DNA of 64,000 nt from Siphonodentalium dalli (GCA_032622095.1 CP136067.1:93054707-93118706); one strand, 5' to 3'; counted from the stretch's first letter, positions 45,920 through 59,176 are shown. Translations and numbers: made by a program. Notes: generated by a model from the sequence alone, not told the origin.

Positions 45920-46550
45920 TTTTACGAGAAAAATAATGGTGCGGGTTAAAAAAAAATTTTTAAGTGGCGCCGTTATTGTCAGGGGCAGTAAAGGGGAGGG
46001 GTACCATTTGTTGTCGCCGATTGCCACCAAACTGATATATAATCACCCGCGTGATATGAGGAATTTAATGCTGTGGTTTAAATATGTCAAAAGTGGCACT
46101 GTTCGTGTCAGGGTTGCACAGAAGGGGAGAGGGGCACCAAAATTGTTAAAAATAATTTTAGCGCCGATTTCCACCAAATTGATACACATTAAGATAAGAT
46201 AAGATAAGAATGTGTTTAGTAGCTGATTGCCACCACACTTATACATAGTCGTCCCCATGATATCAGGAATCTAATGGTGTGGCTTAAAGCTGTCAAAGGT
46301 GGTGTCATTTGAGGTATGGGTGCACCGAAGGGGAGATGGGCACCAAATTTGATATACAATATTTTTAGCGCCAATTTCCACTAAATTTATACACATTCTC
46401 AGCCATGATACGAGGAATATTATCGTGTGATTTAAGACGATATCAGGAATATAATTGTGTGGTTTAAAGATGTCAACAGTGGTGTCATTCGAGTCAGGGG
46501 TGCATAGAGGTTGAGAGGGACACCAAAATTGATAAACAATGATCAACTTA
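45920..46550 (+). repeat. Degenerate tandem array, units of about 150-190 bp
   Basis: Recurring pieces: GCC.ATT.CCACCAAA.TGATA, GATAT.AGGAAT.TAAT, TGTGGTTTAAA.ATGTCAAAAG and GGGGAGAGGG.CACCAAA. A further unit lies at about 47270-47420. Confidence 0.7.
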
Positions 46551-49033
46551 GAATAAAATTAATCATAGACATATCCAATACTAGGACTCTAATATGTTCA
46601 ATCTGACCATTCTCATGTCTCACCTCTAGTTATCTGATAATTCTGCATTAAAATATTTTATATCCGACCATTACCAATCATATATATTTACACACTAAGT
46701 GTTGTCATCACTAAATCCAGCAATCTGATTGGTCGGCGCCCACGTGGCTAGTTGCAGTTATTTCTCGGTGAATGCGCAACGCCTCATAACACCAAGCTCA
46801 TAACACCATCGATACGTCATTGGGTTTGGAAAGACGAAAGCGTAATGTTTTGGGCGCATTTGGACTCGCGCAGGATTGACTTAATACATCATCGGGTTTC
46901 AATATGAAGAGAAATTGTTACATCTCCATAAAAACAGTCCACATGACAGTTAATCCTTATTTAATATCCATGTCTATACACCGCTCACTTGTATAGATGT
47001 TCAGGTATTGATTGGTCTCTAATCTCAATGATACCATGACTTTTTAGTATGCAGCTAACACAACATAATATGTTATGTTTCACGTTCCAATGTAATACGA
47101 TAGAGATATTATGATGTCCATGTACTTAATTTCGTAACTATTATATCGTTAACAGCTATGGTAAGTCTGTCTGACTAGATTGGGATTAATAAGCTTTATC
47201 ACTCTATAACACATATCTGTATTGGAGTGACCAAATAGGTTGCAATCGAATGCCATGTCCATGTTCATATTGTGTTTATGTGAGCAAGGTGCCCGATAAG
47301 TCTGATTCCATAATGAGCCTAGGTGTGTGGTTTAAAGATGTCAAAAGTTGACCGTTTGAGTCCGAAATAGGGATGGGAGGGTCGCCAAAAATGATAAAAA
47401 TATGTTTAGTGCCAATTACCACCAAAAATTATTTAGCGCATATTTTCGGTAGGTCCTTCAATTAAGAATACACGAAATCATATATCTACTCAGTCCAGGA
47501 CACACAGACACCGCCATGCGCTAGTGTATATACTCGTTCGTACTACGCCCAGTGCATACCGACACCGCCACATGCCCGTATATATAGACTGTATATGGAG
47601 TGGATTAAGTCCAATTTTCAAAGCAATTGTTCAATTTATGACTAAAGTATGAAACTTTGCACATATGTACATTTTTACATACTAATTGATATTAGAAATG
47701 GAAACACGCTGAAATTTCCCTTTAACCCCTCTTTCAGGGGGTTTTCCAAATTTAAAGAGCGTTTCGTGATTATATAATTTATTAAATGTCGCAATTAACC
47801 TTACCAGTACTGGTCCCGCAACAAACCCCCTTAGGATTCTCACGCGGAGAACTGACTATACATGCAATTCAATACATAGGCTATATGCTTTCAAAAACAA
47901 TTGGGTAGACATCACAGAAAGTTGCTCGGTTGCCATGTCAACGGCTTAAAAATACATGCCAAATATAGACGTTTGGGACAACTGGAAAGCTTACAATTAA
48001 CCACTTATTTTACATTGGATTCCTTACATATCTAAGTTTACTACATAAACATATAAAACTTGTCGGGAAATGCAACACACAAGTTGAATGGGCAGATATA
48101 GCTCTGTTGTCATAGCACCTAAAAATATAAGTACCAAAACAATATTTGACCACGTTTCTTGCCACATATTTCAACGATCAGATTCCAACCCTTTTGGGTA
48201 TATCATTAATTATTAGTTAATTTAATTATTAGTGCCCTTTTATCCCATGGCACTCCCCATTTTAGTCTACCCCGTTTGGTCGCCCATAGCCGGACAGACA
48301 ACGAACTAACAAACAAACAAACAAATTTGAGTTGTATTGGTATGTATTATCCTGATATACATTTAATGAAATTGGGGGGGGTGGGGGTGGGTGAAATACT
48401 CCACCCGGAGACACAAACATGTTAGTGATACAAATACTGTCAATATATGTCAGTATAATTATCAATAACTATTGTTGTGCAATGAATATGAATACCATTG
48501 AATGACTCCTTTAGCAAACCACATTTCTTTCAACTTGCTGATAACGAAATCGACAGGCATTTTTTACTTTGTTTTAACAACACGGTGTGGTCAGGTCGTG
48601 AGGAATCATTGGCCGGAATGGTATAACGTGGATTTTACTATAAACGAAGTAAAATAACAGGCGAAAGGATTTTACCGCACAGCTGATTTCAGACCAATGC
48701 ATGGTCTATTATCTATATTGGATACTATATATAAAACACCTTTTACTAAACTGACCAACACCTAATTACTATGGTGCTGTGCTAAAATCTTACTCATCAT
48801 AATTTAGAGTATATTCGAATACAGTGCGTGGTCCATTGTACTCGACATCTTATGTGCGCCACAATTATTACAATAATATGTTCTATATTACAGGGCGCTG
48901 AAGAACGAACCTATCGAAAAAGATTCATAATAAAGAACCCTCGGAATAATGTTCCCTTGATTACCTGCGTAGGCTATATTCTTGTCCCGCGTGGAGTACC
49001 AACATGTTGGTACGCTGTTGTACCTGTCTCGGT
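46551..49033. other. Non-coding interval
   Basis: No gene was recognised. One array unit lies at 47270-47420 and a G-run at 48374-48392. The last 50 bp belong to a GGTAC-rich repeat that continues beyond the large inverted repeat at 55014. Confidence 0.45.
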
Positions 49034-50930
49034 ACTCTCGGTATAGTTAGGGAGCCCGCATATGTTCCATTTACACTTTTGCGTACAAAAGGTTTGACCC
49101 CCTAAAGTTGGTACCAATAATGGAACATTCTGAAAAACCGATTTCTTAAGTTGCGCATTCCTGGGGTTTAGGGGCTGCTGAACCCCAAAAAGTGCCAAAA
49201 ATCACTTCTATTTACACTTCCGCGTACATCGATGAATTTTGGTTTGATGATACTCCTAAGTGTACTGATTAAGAAAACACAACTTAAGAAAGGGATTTTC
49301 CTGGGGTTTTCAGATAAGAAACGGGGTCCCATGCTGAACCCCAAAACGTGAATTTTCCCTTTTTTTTACACTTTCGCGTACATCCATAATTTTTGGTCTC
49401 AAAGTACTTTGATATATACTAATTATAAAAACACAACTTAAGAAGCAACTTTTCCTGGAGTTTTAAAATAAGAAGGGGGTCATCGGGTCACCCCTCAAAA
49501 CGTAAAAAATCACTTTTATTTACATGATTGCATTCGTCCAACGTGTGTGTATGTGCGTACACCCCTGGAACGTTGCACTATTACAACCAATACATCCCTA
49601 AATCGATACGATCAACTTAAGAAATATATATTGATGTCGTTTTCTGATAAGAACGAGACTAGTTACCCCCCCCCCCCCCCCCCCCCCCCCCACACAACAC
49701 GATCCATTTTCTAGAACTATAAGTGAGCCAGTTTTATGAAAATTATAGCGGGAAAATCTAGTAAAATGTATACAAATGGATATATTTTCGTGAAGCTAAG
49801 ACATAATGACACTTTTTTGGGCCAAAATTGAAACTCACCATCCAAGATGGCCGCCAAAATGGCCGCCGGAAGTTGAAAATATGACATTTTTTCACAAATA
49901 TCTTCTAGACCAATTCATGCTGCTTGGAACTGGTTGAGTAATGCAACTTTATTTTGTATTTTGTATATTAAACTGATCATTGGAGCAATTAAATATGCAT
50001 TTATTGGGGTCCTAACCCCTTCCGATCCCTCAAAAATTTGATTGTACAGAATGCGGTATAAAATTTCACACACAAAAATCACAATTGGGATTCTAGTCAT
50101 ATTTCAACAAGAAATGTACAGAACTTTGTAATGTGAGTGAGGCATATCATTGCCTATGCATATTCCAAATCACTGGAACCAAAATTCTTACTTTGGCTCA
50201 AAATGGCTGCCAATATGGCCGCCAAAATATGGAAAATGGTAAATATTACACCAGCGTGTCCTGCAATCGCTTACAAGTTGTGTTGATGTATAAAATTGGC
50301 CATTCTGCATTCTATACATTGAATACTAACATGTCTGATGCACCATGGTTAATTGTTACTATTTTCACCACTGACATCGTCAAAAATATTGGACTTTTCT
50401 CTAAAAAATCTTGACATAAATATTGGCAAAAATTCAGTTTTCAGGTTTGGACCATTTTTTCAGGTAAAATATAACTATCTTTGGATTGAAAGGTGTTTAT
50501 TGTTTTGGTCTATCTTAAATGTGTCACACTACGGTGTTTATAGACCAAATTGCTCAAGATGGCTTCCAAAATGGCAACCAAATTTGTAAAATGCTAATGT
50601 TTTACATATATCCCGAACATTCTCTGCATTATCCGAAAAGGTAGCAAATTGTGACTCACTTGGTTATTATACGTGTTAGTTAATTAACTGACAACTACAT
50701 GTTCTATTCCCAGTTGTCCCAGCTCCGTAAGGGGCATGACAAATTCATTTTAATGTATGTAATTTTGCCGAGAACCTCTTTTGTGATTTTGGCCATATTT
50801 ATTGAAAGGAAATGGGCAAACTTTGAGACAGAACTGAGATGGACCATAATCTTTGGCTATTCTGGTCCATTATGATAAAAAAAATGTCTACAGGATACAG
50901 TGTGGATGCCAAGATCGTAGCCAGGGAGTT

Positions 50931-53154
50931 ACTCTGTGATCATATGTGAGGTGAATAGGTCTGCAGGGAGTTATTGTATGTCATGACTGATGTGAGTAGG
51001 TATACAATGAGTGACTATATGGTTATAAGTGGGTTGTCCATGGTAAGATGCATCTATGTATACAGGGAGAGGTCATGGTCAGGTGTGAGGTGAATCGGTA
51101 TGCATGGGGTGACTGTATGGTGTATGATTGTGAATATCCAGTACGGGTGCATCCGGTGTGCCTGTATGGTCATTGGTGTGGTGTATGGATATAGCTACAT
51201 GGTCATATATGTGTTGATTATGTATATATGGAGTGAATGTAAGGTCATGGGTGGGATGTACATGTGTTGTCTGTATGATCATGGATGGGTTGTGTGGATA
51301 AATAGGTAGTGATTTTATGGTTACGGGTAATGTGTATAGGTATACATGGAATGACTGTACGGTCATGATTGAATATGAATACCTGGAGTAAGCTGGGTGT
51401 ACATTATCGATCGTGTGGGTACATAGGAAGTGTCCTTGTGGTAACGGGTGGGATGTATATTTATATATATCGTGGATGTATTACCATTGGTGGGTGTATA
51501 GGACTTAGCTGTATTATCATGGATGGCGTGTATGATTATACAGTGAATTGCTGAATTGTCATGTGTGAGGTGTATATGCAAGGATGGGTTGTTTGAGTGG
51601 TCGTATGTGCGGGTTTTTTTGTATATCTGGAAGGGCTGAATGGCCATTAGTGAGGGTTACATGTATACCTGGAGTGAATCTATGGTCTAGGGTGGGCTGC
51701 ATATGTATATCGAGTGGTTATATGACTATGTGTGTCGAATAGGTATACAGGTAGTGAATGTATGGTTAATGGTGAGATGAGTACATGTAGGTATACAAGT
51801 AGTGACTGTATGATCATAAATGTAATGAAAATATATACAGGGGGTGACAGGCGTATGAGTATACATGTACCTGGTGTTCCTGTTTGGTGACTCGTGTCGG
51901 TATCGCCATGTGTATACCAGTACACACACGTGTTGCTTTATTGTCATGGGCGAGGGATATGTGTATATAGCGAGTGGCTATATGGTCATGGATGAGGTGC
52001 ATATGCATACATGGAGTGACTATACTGACATGGCTGGGTGTATTAGTATATATTGAGTGGCTATTCGGATATGGTGTGACAAATAGGGATACAGGGATTG
52101 CCATGGCCAATGTTGGGGTGAATATGAATACAAGGATTGACCACGATCGTGTATGAATGTTTTGAATAGGTACACACGGGGTGACTATATGATGTATATA
52201 TTGATTGTCCATTTGACCATGCGTTTGGAGAATAGGTATACAGGGGATGACCTTATGGCCAATGGTGAACTGAATGGGTATACAAGGAATGACTATATAG
52301 TTATCGGTCATGTTTAGAAGTACCCCCGGTGTGCCGCGTGTGACGCGTGGCTGTAAGGTCACCCGTGGTCATGGGTCAGGTGTACATTTATACAGTGGGT
52401 CACTATATTGTTATGTCTGTGGTGTTTATGTATATAAGTAATGACTGTGTGATAATGGTTGGCTATCGCTTTCCACGATATGACATGACCTCTCTGTTGA
52501 TTAACATATCCTTGAGTTATTGTGGAAAGCGATAGCCACCCAAGGTACACATGTACAACCCACCCATTACCACAGTCACTCCATATGTACATAAACACCA
52601 CACAAATGACAACATAGTCACCCACTTTATACACGTACATGTACTAGTACACCTGATCATACAGCCATACTTGGTTATACCCGTACATACCACAAATGAC
52701 GATACAGCCACGAGTCATGAACACCAGGTATACACCTACACCCGACCATATAGTCACTCTATGTATACATATTCACTACATTCACGATCATACAGTCACT
52801 CATTGTATAAATATTCACATCAACGTGGACCATACAGCCACTACATGTATACCTATTCGCCAAACCCATGACCATGGAGTCAATCCAGGTATACATATGC
52901 ACATCACCAATGGTGAGCCCTTCCAGATATACCAATATCCGCACATACGACCACTCATAAGTTCCATACTTGCCATACTCATACACACCATCCATGATAC
53001 TAAACCTACTCTCCATACACCACCAATGATAACACATCCACAACATATATAAATATACGTCCCACCGTTACCAACAGGGAACTCCCTATATACCAACACA
53101 TCATTCATGACCATAGAATAACTCCCTGTATACCTATTATCCTCATCTATGATC
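50931..53154. repeat. Minisatellite of about 60-bp units that reverses orientation
   Basis: Units of the form GGTATACA.GGAGTGACTGTATGGTCATGGGTGAGGTG run forward from 50931 to about 52463 (in two parts: 20-base core TATACATGGAGTGACTGTAT) and as the complement from 52538 to 53154. The two parts have unequal lengths (about 1.5 and 0.6 kb). Confidence 0.85.
52463..52538. repeat. Inverted repeat at the minisatellite turning point
   Basis: TGGCTATCGCTTTCCAC and GTGGAAAGCGATAGCCA bracket 42 bp of non-satellite DNA, exactly where the unit orientation flips. Confidence 0.85.
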
Positions 53155-55013
53155 ATAACTCCCTGGCTACCATCTTGGCTTCCACCCTGTATCCAGTTGA
53201 TAAATTGTTATCATAATGGGCCAGAATACCCACATATCATGGTTCATCTCAGTTCAGTCTCAAAGTTCTGCCCATTTCCTTTCAATGATATGGTTCTCCG
53301 CAAAATTCCATTCTGCAACTTTAAAATGAATTGGTCATGCCCCATACGGAACTGGGACAAACATAATAGAACGTAGTTGTCAGTTAATTACATTGTAACT
53401 AACACGTACAATAACCAAGTGAGTCACAATTTGCCACTTTTTTTCGGATAACGCAGAGAATAATATTCGGGATATATTAACTTTTAACTTTTTACAAATT
53501 TGGTTGCCATTTTGGAAGCCATCTTGAGCAATTTAGTCTATAAACACCGTAGTGTGACACATTTAAGATAGACCAAAACAATAAACACCTTTCAATCCAA
53601 AGATAGTTACATTTTACTTGAACAAATGGTCGAACCCTGAAAAGTGAATTCTTGCCGATATTTGTGTCCAATATTTCTGGTAAATGTCAGTGGTGACAAT
53701 AGTAAAAATGATCCATGGTGCATCAGACATGTTAGTATGCAATGTATAGAAAAGAGATTAGCCAATTGTGTACATCAACCACAACTTGTAAGCGATTGCA
53801 GGACACCCTGGGGCAATATTTACCATTTTCCATATTTTAGCGGCCATTTTCGCAGCCATTTTGAGCCAAGGTAAGATTTATGGTTCCAGAGATTTGGAAT
53901 ATTCATAGGTAATGATATGCCTCACTTACATTACAATGTTCTTTTCATTTCTTGTTGAAATATGACTAGAATCCCAATTGTGATTTTTTGTTAAAGTTTG
54001 TACTGCGTTCTGTACAATCGAATTTTTTAGGGATTGGAAGGGGTTAGGACCCCAATAAATACATATTTAATTGCTCCAATGATCAGTTAATATAAAAAAC
54101 ACAAAATAAAGTTGCATTACTCAACCAGTTCCAAACAGCATGAATTGATCTAGAAGATATTTGTGAAAAAATGTCATATTTTCAACATTCGGCGGCCATT
54201 TTGGCGGCCATCTTGGATGGTGAGTTTCAATTTTGGCCCAAAAAAGTGTCATTATGTCTTAGCTTCACGAAAATATATCCATTTGTATACATTTTACTAG
54301 ATTTTCGCGCTATAATTTTCATAAAACTGGCTCACTTACAGTTCTAGAAAATGGATCGTGTTGTGGTTTGGGGGGTGGGGGGGGGGGGGGGGGTAACAAG
54401 TCTCGTTCTTATCAGAAAACGACATCAATATATATTTTTTAAGTTGATCGTATCGATTTAGGGATGTATTGGTTGTAATAGTGCAACGTTCCAGGGGTGT
54501 ACGCACATACACACACGTTGGACGAATGCAATCATGTAAATAAAAGTGATTTTTTACGTTTTGAGGGGTGACCCGATGACCCCCTTCTTATCTTAAAACC
54601 CCAGGAAAAGTTGCTTCTTAAGTTGTGTTTTTATAATTAGTATATATCAAAGTACTTTGAGACCAAAAATTATGGATGTACGCGAAAGTGTAAAAAAAAG
54701 GGAAAAATCACGTTTTGGGGTTCAGCATGGGACCCCCTTTCTTATCTGAAAACCCCAGGAAAATCCCTTTCTTAAGTTGTGTTTTCTTAATCAGTACACT
54801 TAGGAGTATCATCAAACCAAAATTCATCGATGTACGCGGAAGTGTAAATAGAAGTGATTTTTGGCACTTTTTGGGGTTCAGCAGCCCCTAAACCCCAGGA
54901 ATGCGCAACTTAAGAAATCGGTTTTTCAGAATGTTCCATTATTGGTACCAACTTTAGGGGGTCAAACCTTTTGTACGCAAAAGTGTAAATGGAACATATG
55001 CGGGCTCCCTAAC

Positions 55014-55560
55014 TAGTACTCTGGAGTACCAAAATATCAAGGTAATCTGGGGTACCTACCCAGTAAACATACCGATACCAGTCCGTATCCGCCGCATTCT
55101 GCTTCATACCAGCAGTGTTGGCACCGGCATGACAGCACTTTGTCGACACAGGTCGGTACAGGCAACCCAGTACCAACATGATGGCAAATCTTTCGTGCAG
55201 GCAGTCGGCATCTGCCATAAGTAGGCAAGAAGCCGGCAATCCGACAAAAAATCCACCTCGTGTTATTGTCTAGTAAATCACTACAATACAGAGTTATGTG
55301 ACATATTCTGACATTATATCATGCTACTGCCTTGAAGAGTTTATATTTATTCATCTCATGGTATGTAATAAGGCGACGGAAGCTTATACCGACCGGTGCC
55401 GTCGCCGTGTTGGCATATTTACCAGCAGTCGTTCGGTACCGACCGGTACAGGCAACCAAGTTCCAACATGATGGCAAATATTTCGTGCAGGAAATCGCTA
55501 CCGGCCACATGTAGGCATGAAACTGGCAATCCGATACGAAATGAAACGCATGTATTCAGT
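55014..55560 (+). repeat. GGTAC-rich direct repeats, offset about 290 bp
   Basis: GGTACAGGCAACC.AGT.CCAACATGATGGCAAAT and the following 60 bp occur at about 55150-55245 and 55443-55535. Related text flanks the left side of the large inverted repeat (about 48985-49035), so the large element inserted into this repeat family. Confidence 0.75.
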
Positions 55561-57243
55561 GTTACTCACTATTATGTAACGTTATTTGACATATTTTAAC
55601 ACAATGGCGTTCAAAAGTCTTGAATAGTTGGCATTTAAGCGGACATGGTTCATTCGAGCTTCCAAATTGTGTCTATGGAAGGAGGTATAACATAGGTTGA
55701 CACGAAATATTGATATACCGATTTCATATGCTCTGGAAAATACAGAAGTGAAACAAACACTCTTTATTTCTACAATATCTGGAATAGACTAACACGGAAC
55801 GTTCTTTTCTGTTCCATGCCTTGCACATGGATGTTGGGGTTGTTTTGGGACTCAAACACCGAGTTGAACGTTGTATTTTTATGACTTCAATGCATCTTTC
55901 TAGAACATAAAATGCCCGTAGAAAGGTAGTTCAAGTATTTATCGACCTATTTTGATACCCGTAAAAATTCAAAAGCGAGAATTATGTGTATATTGGCGCG
56001 CAACCCCCGATAGTAAGTCTGTACCGGCCGATATTCCGTGAAGTTTTCCAGCTGCCAGTCGGTATCTGTCTTCAAAATGATATATCATTTACCGCGATAG
56101 AAAAAGGTAAAGTGATGATACGATCGTTTAATATATTGTTTACATTCATTTTCTGATAGCGCGACAAATTGAAATTCTCTGAATGGACAACAAGGTTCTG
56201 TTTACTCATAAATCTTGTTGCTTTGACATTCGACGGACCTCTGATATATGCATGGTTTATATCATCATGCTTGTGAAAGGCTTCCCTCATATGACCATAT
56301 ACGCAAAGAGTCCATTTGACCTAATCCCAGGGCATACAAACAAGATAACCCCGGCCCACGATTCTGGGCATAAAATATTTATTGAAGAGTAATGGGACGG
56401 GACTCGGTCCAAAAACAGATGTTGTGGACTGAGAAGACTTGGACTATTATAATCTATGTATATATGGTATACTTTTATAACTTAGTGGGAAATCCATTTA
56501 GTATAGAAAGGGTTAAAATACCACTTAAAATTGTATAATTTCTATGTGGCTGATTTAAAGAGCATCAAACAATAAAGCACAATTTAAAAAGTTGGGGTTT
56601 TAGTGCTTTTCTAAAATCATTCAAATCCCTCAGTTCTCGAATATGACATTCACTACGTGCTGCTATTGAAGTAGTGTAGTGTTCCATGCAACCAACAAAA
56701 ACATTGCCTCGCCTGAACAGCAACAACCCAGATAATCATTCCTCGCCTCCCGCAGAAATAATTATCAGGTAACCAGATGTTTATCTTGCAACCTTAACAA
56801 TAAGGATGAAATGAGTCCCATAATGACTTGTTAGCATATGAATTTGGGCAATCATTGATATACAGGGTATAACATATCACCTATTTTATTCATCACGCTC
56901 AAGGTAATGTCAATTTGTCATAGTAACAGCCGATTATTTTGTTTTTATATATTTTATTTAATTAATGATGGTCCCCACATCTGTACTAATTTGAACTGAT
57001 AGTAATACTCCGTAGAAAACAACTGAAAAACACGTCGCAAAACAATCTGATAATACTTTTTGAGGACCCGATGTGCCATCTGCACTCGTAATACGTGTGA
57101 CCACAACATAGCATCGGAACGTCATAAAGCCATCATCTTATCAACAACACTTTATAGATATTTTTCTCTTCCTGGGCTATGATTCCAAAACTACAAACAT
57201 ATTTTGGTCGAGTTTTTGCCATGGTGGACGGATGGCAGTAGTA
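55561..57243. other. Non-coding interval
   Basis: No gene was recognised. 56390-56445 ends GAGAAGACTTGGACTA, the same end sequence as the Mutator-like element at 34516-35874, so a second, decayed member may end here. The left end of the Polinton-like element may also fall in this interval but was not found. Confidence 0.4.
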
Positions 57244-57432
57244 ATGGGGGACACTATGGCCCAGTACCCCCCCCCCCCCCCCGTGGGGGACACTATGGCC
57301 CAGTACCCCCCAGTTGGGGACAATATGGCCCAGTACCCCCCAGTGGGGGTACTGGGCCATAGTGTCCCCCACTGGGGGTACTGGGCCATAGTGTCCCCCA
57401 CTGGGGGGTACTGGGCCATAGTTTCCCCCTGC
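57244..57432. repeat. Inverted tandem repeat, about 38-bp units
   Basis: Three units of GGGGGACACTATGGCCCAGT lead into three units of its complement, with C-runs between; the whole can fold into a hairpin. Confidence 0.9.
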
Positions 57433-57570
57433 GGATAGATGTTCCTGTCATTGATGTGACATTTCTGATCGAAAAAATGAAAATGGACTTAGAATTATTT
57501 TTTTCAAAAGGAAAATCTCACTTTGGAAAATATCAATTAGCTATCAAGAGTATCTTTTCGATCAGTTGGG

Positions 57571-57586
57571 GGCCCTGAAAAGGGCC
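57571..57586 (-). terminator. Histone-type 3'-end stem-loop of the OTU-like gene
   Basis: In the gene's sense: AAAACGGCCCTTTTCAGGG with the final CC, that is a 6-bp GC-rich stem, a UUUC loop and an A-rich 5' flank, 19 nt after the stop codon. A purine-rich GATCGAAAAGATA follows about 5 nt further on, where histone pre-mRNAs carry the U7-binding downstream element. Poly(A) signals were not seen here. Confidence 0.75.
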
Positions 57587-57605
57587 GTTTTATTTTTGTT
57601 ATAGT

Positions 57606-58136
57606 TTAGAATCCGCCACATTGAACTTCTTTGTTCGACAAAACTTCAATTGATTTGTCTCCTCTCCTCATCCATATTTCGCATTCACAATAATGCTCGT
57701 GGCAAACGTGGGGGATCCACACTAGAGGTATTGATGACTTGAATCTTGGTGTTGATTTGTAGCCGCCTTTGGTAGCATCAAACATGACGATAGGTCGCTG
57801 TATAACAGTCGCCGCTAATTCAACCATCAATCTTGATTCGGCCAAAAGTGGTGAGTGCCGTAAGTCTTGTGCCGACGCACCAAGTTCGTCCCTCTCGGTG
57901 TAGTACAGGTCAACTACTGCATCTCTCAGAACCATCCATCCATCGGTCGTCCCGTAAATCCCAATGCTGAGTGCCCTCCAAAATAGATATATTTCTTCGC
58001 CGTACACTGCTTTACAGTATACCCCACGGACCATCATCTCGTCAAGATCGGTTATGTTTACAGCAGTCATCTTTGAATTGTTCGCTGCCGTGCTTGAACA
58101 TATATCACGATTGTGCGGGCGGTAGAGAAAGTACAT
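57606..58136 (-). CDS. OTU-like cysteine protease-fold protein without the usual catalytic Cys
   Basis: 176 aa. The layout resembles OTU deubiquitinase domains: EEIYLFWRALSIGIYGT (46-63; family D-x-x-C-LF-RALS), LRDAVVDLY (70-78), ESRLMVELAATVIQRPIVMF (100-119; the helix and strand before the active-site wall), IPLVWIP and HEHYCE (136-151; family C-terminal His). Tyr50 stands where the nucleophilic Cys is expected and His146/148 remain, so it may be an inactive or rearranged enzyme. The OTU assignment is by motif reading only. A conserved internal ATG (codon 23, SKMTAV) is shared with the 59781 gene and may be the real start. It is divergent from 58654 across a shared intergenic module and ends in a histone-type stem-loop. 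Confidence 0.5.
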   Translation of the reverse strand: MYFLYRPHNRDICSSTAANNSKMTAVNITDLDEMMVRGVYCKAVYGEEIYLFWRALSIGIYGTTDGWMVLRDAVVDLYYTERDELGASAQDLRHSPLLAESRLMVELAATVIQRPIVMFDATKGGYKSTPRFKSSIPLVWIPHVCHEHYCECEIWMRRGDKSIEVLSNKEVQCGGF

Positions 58137-58653
58137 AATGCTTTGACGTTAAAAATGACAAATGTTTCCTGACGTTGTGTTTCTTTTCAGTGCATTATCT
58201 GTTAGTTTCACCATTTCGATATGTTATAGATTAAATTCATGATAGTATATGCAATTAATTAAGATGTTTTAATATATGAATTCATCTTCGTTCATAAACG
58301 ATGACCAAGTAAAGTTATCAAATGCAATGATCAAGAAAAATGTTCAGTATGTTTCTTGTGTTCAGTTTTATGTATAAAATATGTACAATTCCAAAAACAA
58401 AAACTAGAAAAACACCCCATATTTTCCTAACGAGGTAACAAATATGTCAAATCATGTGTACCAAATAATAGATAATGATCTAACGAAATTAAAAACATTT
58501 GTTTGATCGCTATACAATAATGATCAAGAAAAATATGCATGTTGATCCGTCTCTGAAAAAACACAACGTCAGGAAATATTTGTCAATTTTAACGCCAACG
58601 CGACATGTGATTTCATTGTCGCCCGTGTCAAATGTATACAAATATTTTCGAAT
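58137..58653. promoter_or_regulatory. Divergent intergenic module 1
   Basis: It lies between two divergent genes. A motif with GACAAATGTTTCCTGACGTT next to the minus gene (58141-58190) is repeated as its complement next to the plus gene (58550-58597). The middle is AT-rich. The whole segment is homologous to 59782-60260. A symmetrical arrangement with one motif facing each gene suggests a bidirectional promoter or an origin-linked control region. Confidence 0.6.
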
Positions 58654-59176
58654 TTGATCAACCTTACATTGCATTGCTATCAAGAGATGGATCCGTTAAC
58701 AGAATTTCTTCAGAGTGAGATATACAGTGATCCTGTTGCACAGAATATATATGCTGCGCCACAGTCAACAGTCCAAGCTAATACGACAATGATTATAGGT
58801 GGTGATATACTCATTTTAAAAGCGATTTTAGATGAACTGAGATGTCTTCGCAGGGATATTGACGTGAAAACGAAAGTAACGCATCAAGAAGTGAAAGTGA
58901 ATCTTCGTTTCGTTGCAGAACAGATAGATATCCCAATCAGGGTTCATGATGTTCAGAAATCGAAAGAGCAGAAACAGATCAAAAAAGAAAAAATCATCGG
59001 CGACGAAAGAAAAACAACCTAAGAGTGTCATGAATGCTTCTACTGAGACAAAAGTCAGATTTCATCTTCCTTGTAAAGAATCTAGAGATACAGAGAAAAG
59101 CGATGAATTCGCAAAAGCTCTCGGTTCTCATGGGAAAGATATGTCAAGATATAAGAAAAACACAAAACGGTGTTAA
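58654..59176 (+). CDS. Small lysine-rich protein of the Polinton-like element, frame shift in an A-run
   Basis: Two overlapping frames appear to be one gene. 58654-59022 starts MINLTLHCYQEM (a second ATG at 58687 gives MDPLTEFLQSEIYSDP) and has a coiled-coil-like middle (LILKAILDELRCLRRDIDVK). 58946-59176 has a basic continuation (KKKKSSATKEKQPKS, ending RYKKNTKRC). The overlap has two runs of six A (58981-58986, 58988-58993), where a one-base slip would join them. The stem-loop 22 nt after the 59176 stop supports the second frame as the real end. I do not recognise the family. A sequencing error, a mutation or programmed slippage are all possible. Confidence 0.5.

Larger units (their letters stand above)
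49036..55013. repeat. Nearly 6-kb inverted repeat (long fold-back element)
   Basis: The arms 49036-50930 and 53155-55013 are reverse complements throughout, with small indels: outer end AGTTAGGGAGCCCGCATATG, then a C-run (49667-49690) facing a G-run (54370-54394), then ATGGCCGCC-rich text. The symmetry axis is near 52,022. The flanks share a GTACTCT.G motif (49031-49040; 55015-55023), a possible 9-bp target duplication with one mismatch. No transposase or capsid gene was seen. It may be a giant fold-back transposon. Confidence 0.85.

Noticed and set aside
51079-53156. Many overlapping His/Thr/Tyr- or Gly/Met-rich ORFs
   Set aside because: They are translations of the 60-bp minisatellite in several frames on both strands.
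57133-57438. ORFs with repeated GDTMAQYPP-like text
   Set aside because: Translations of the inverted tandem repeat.
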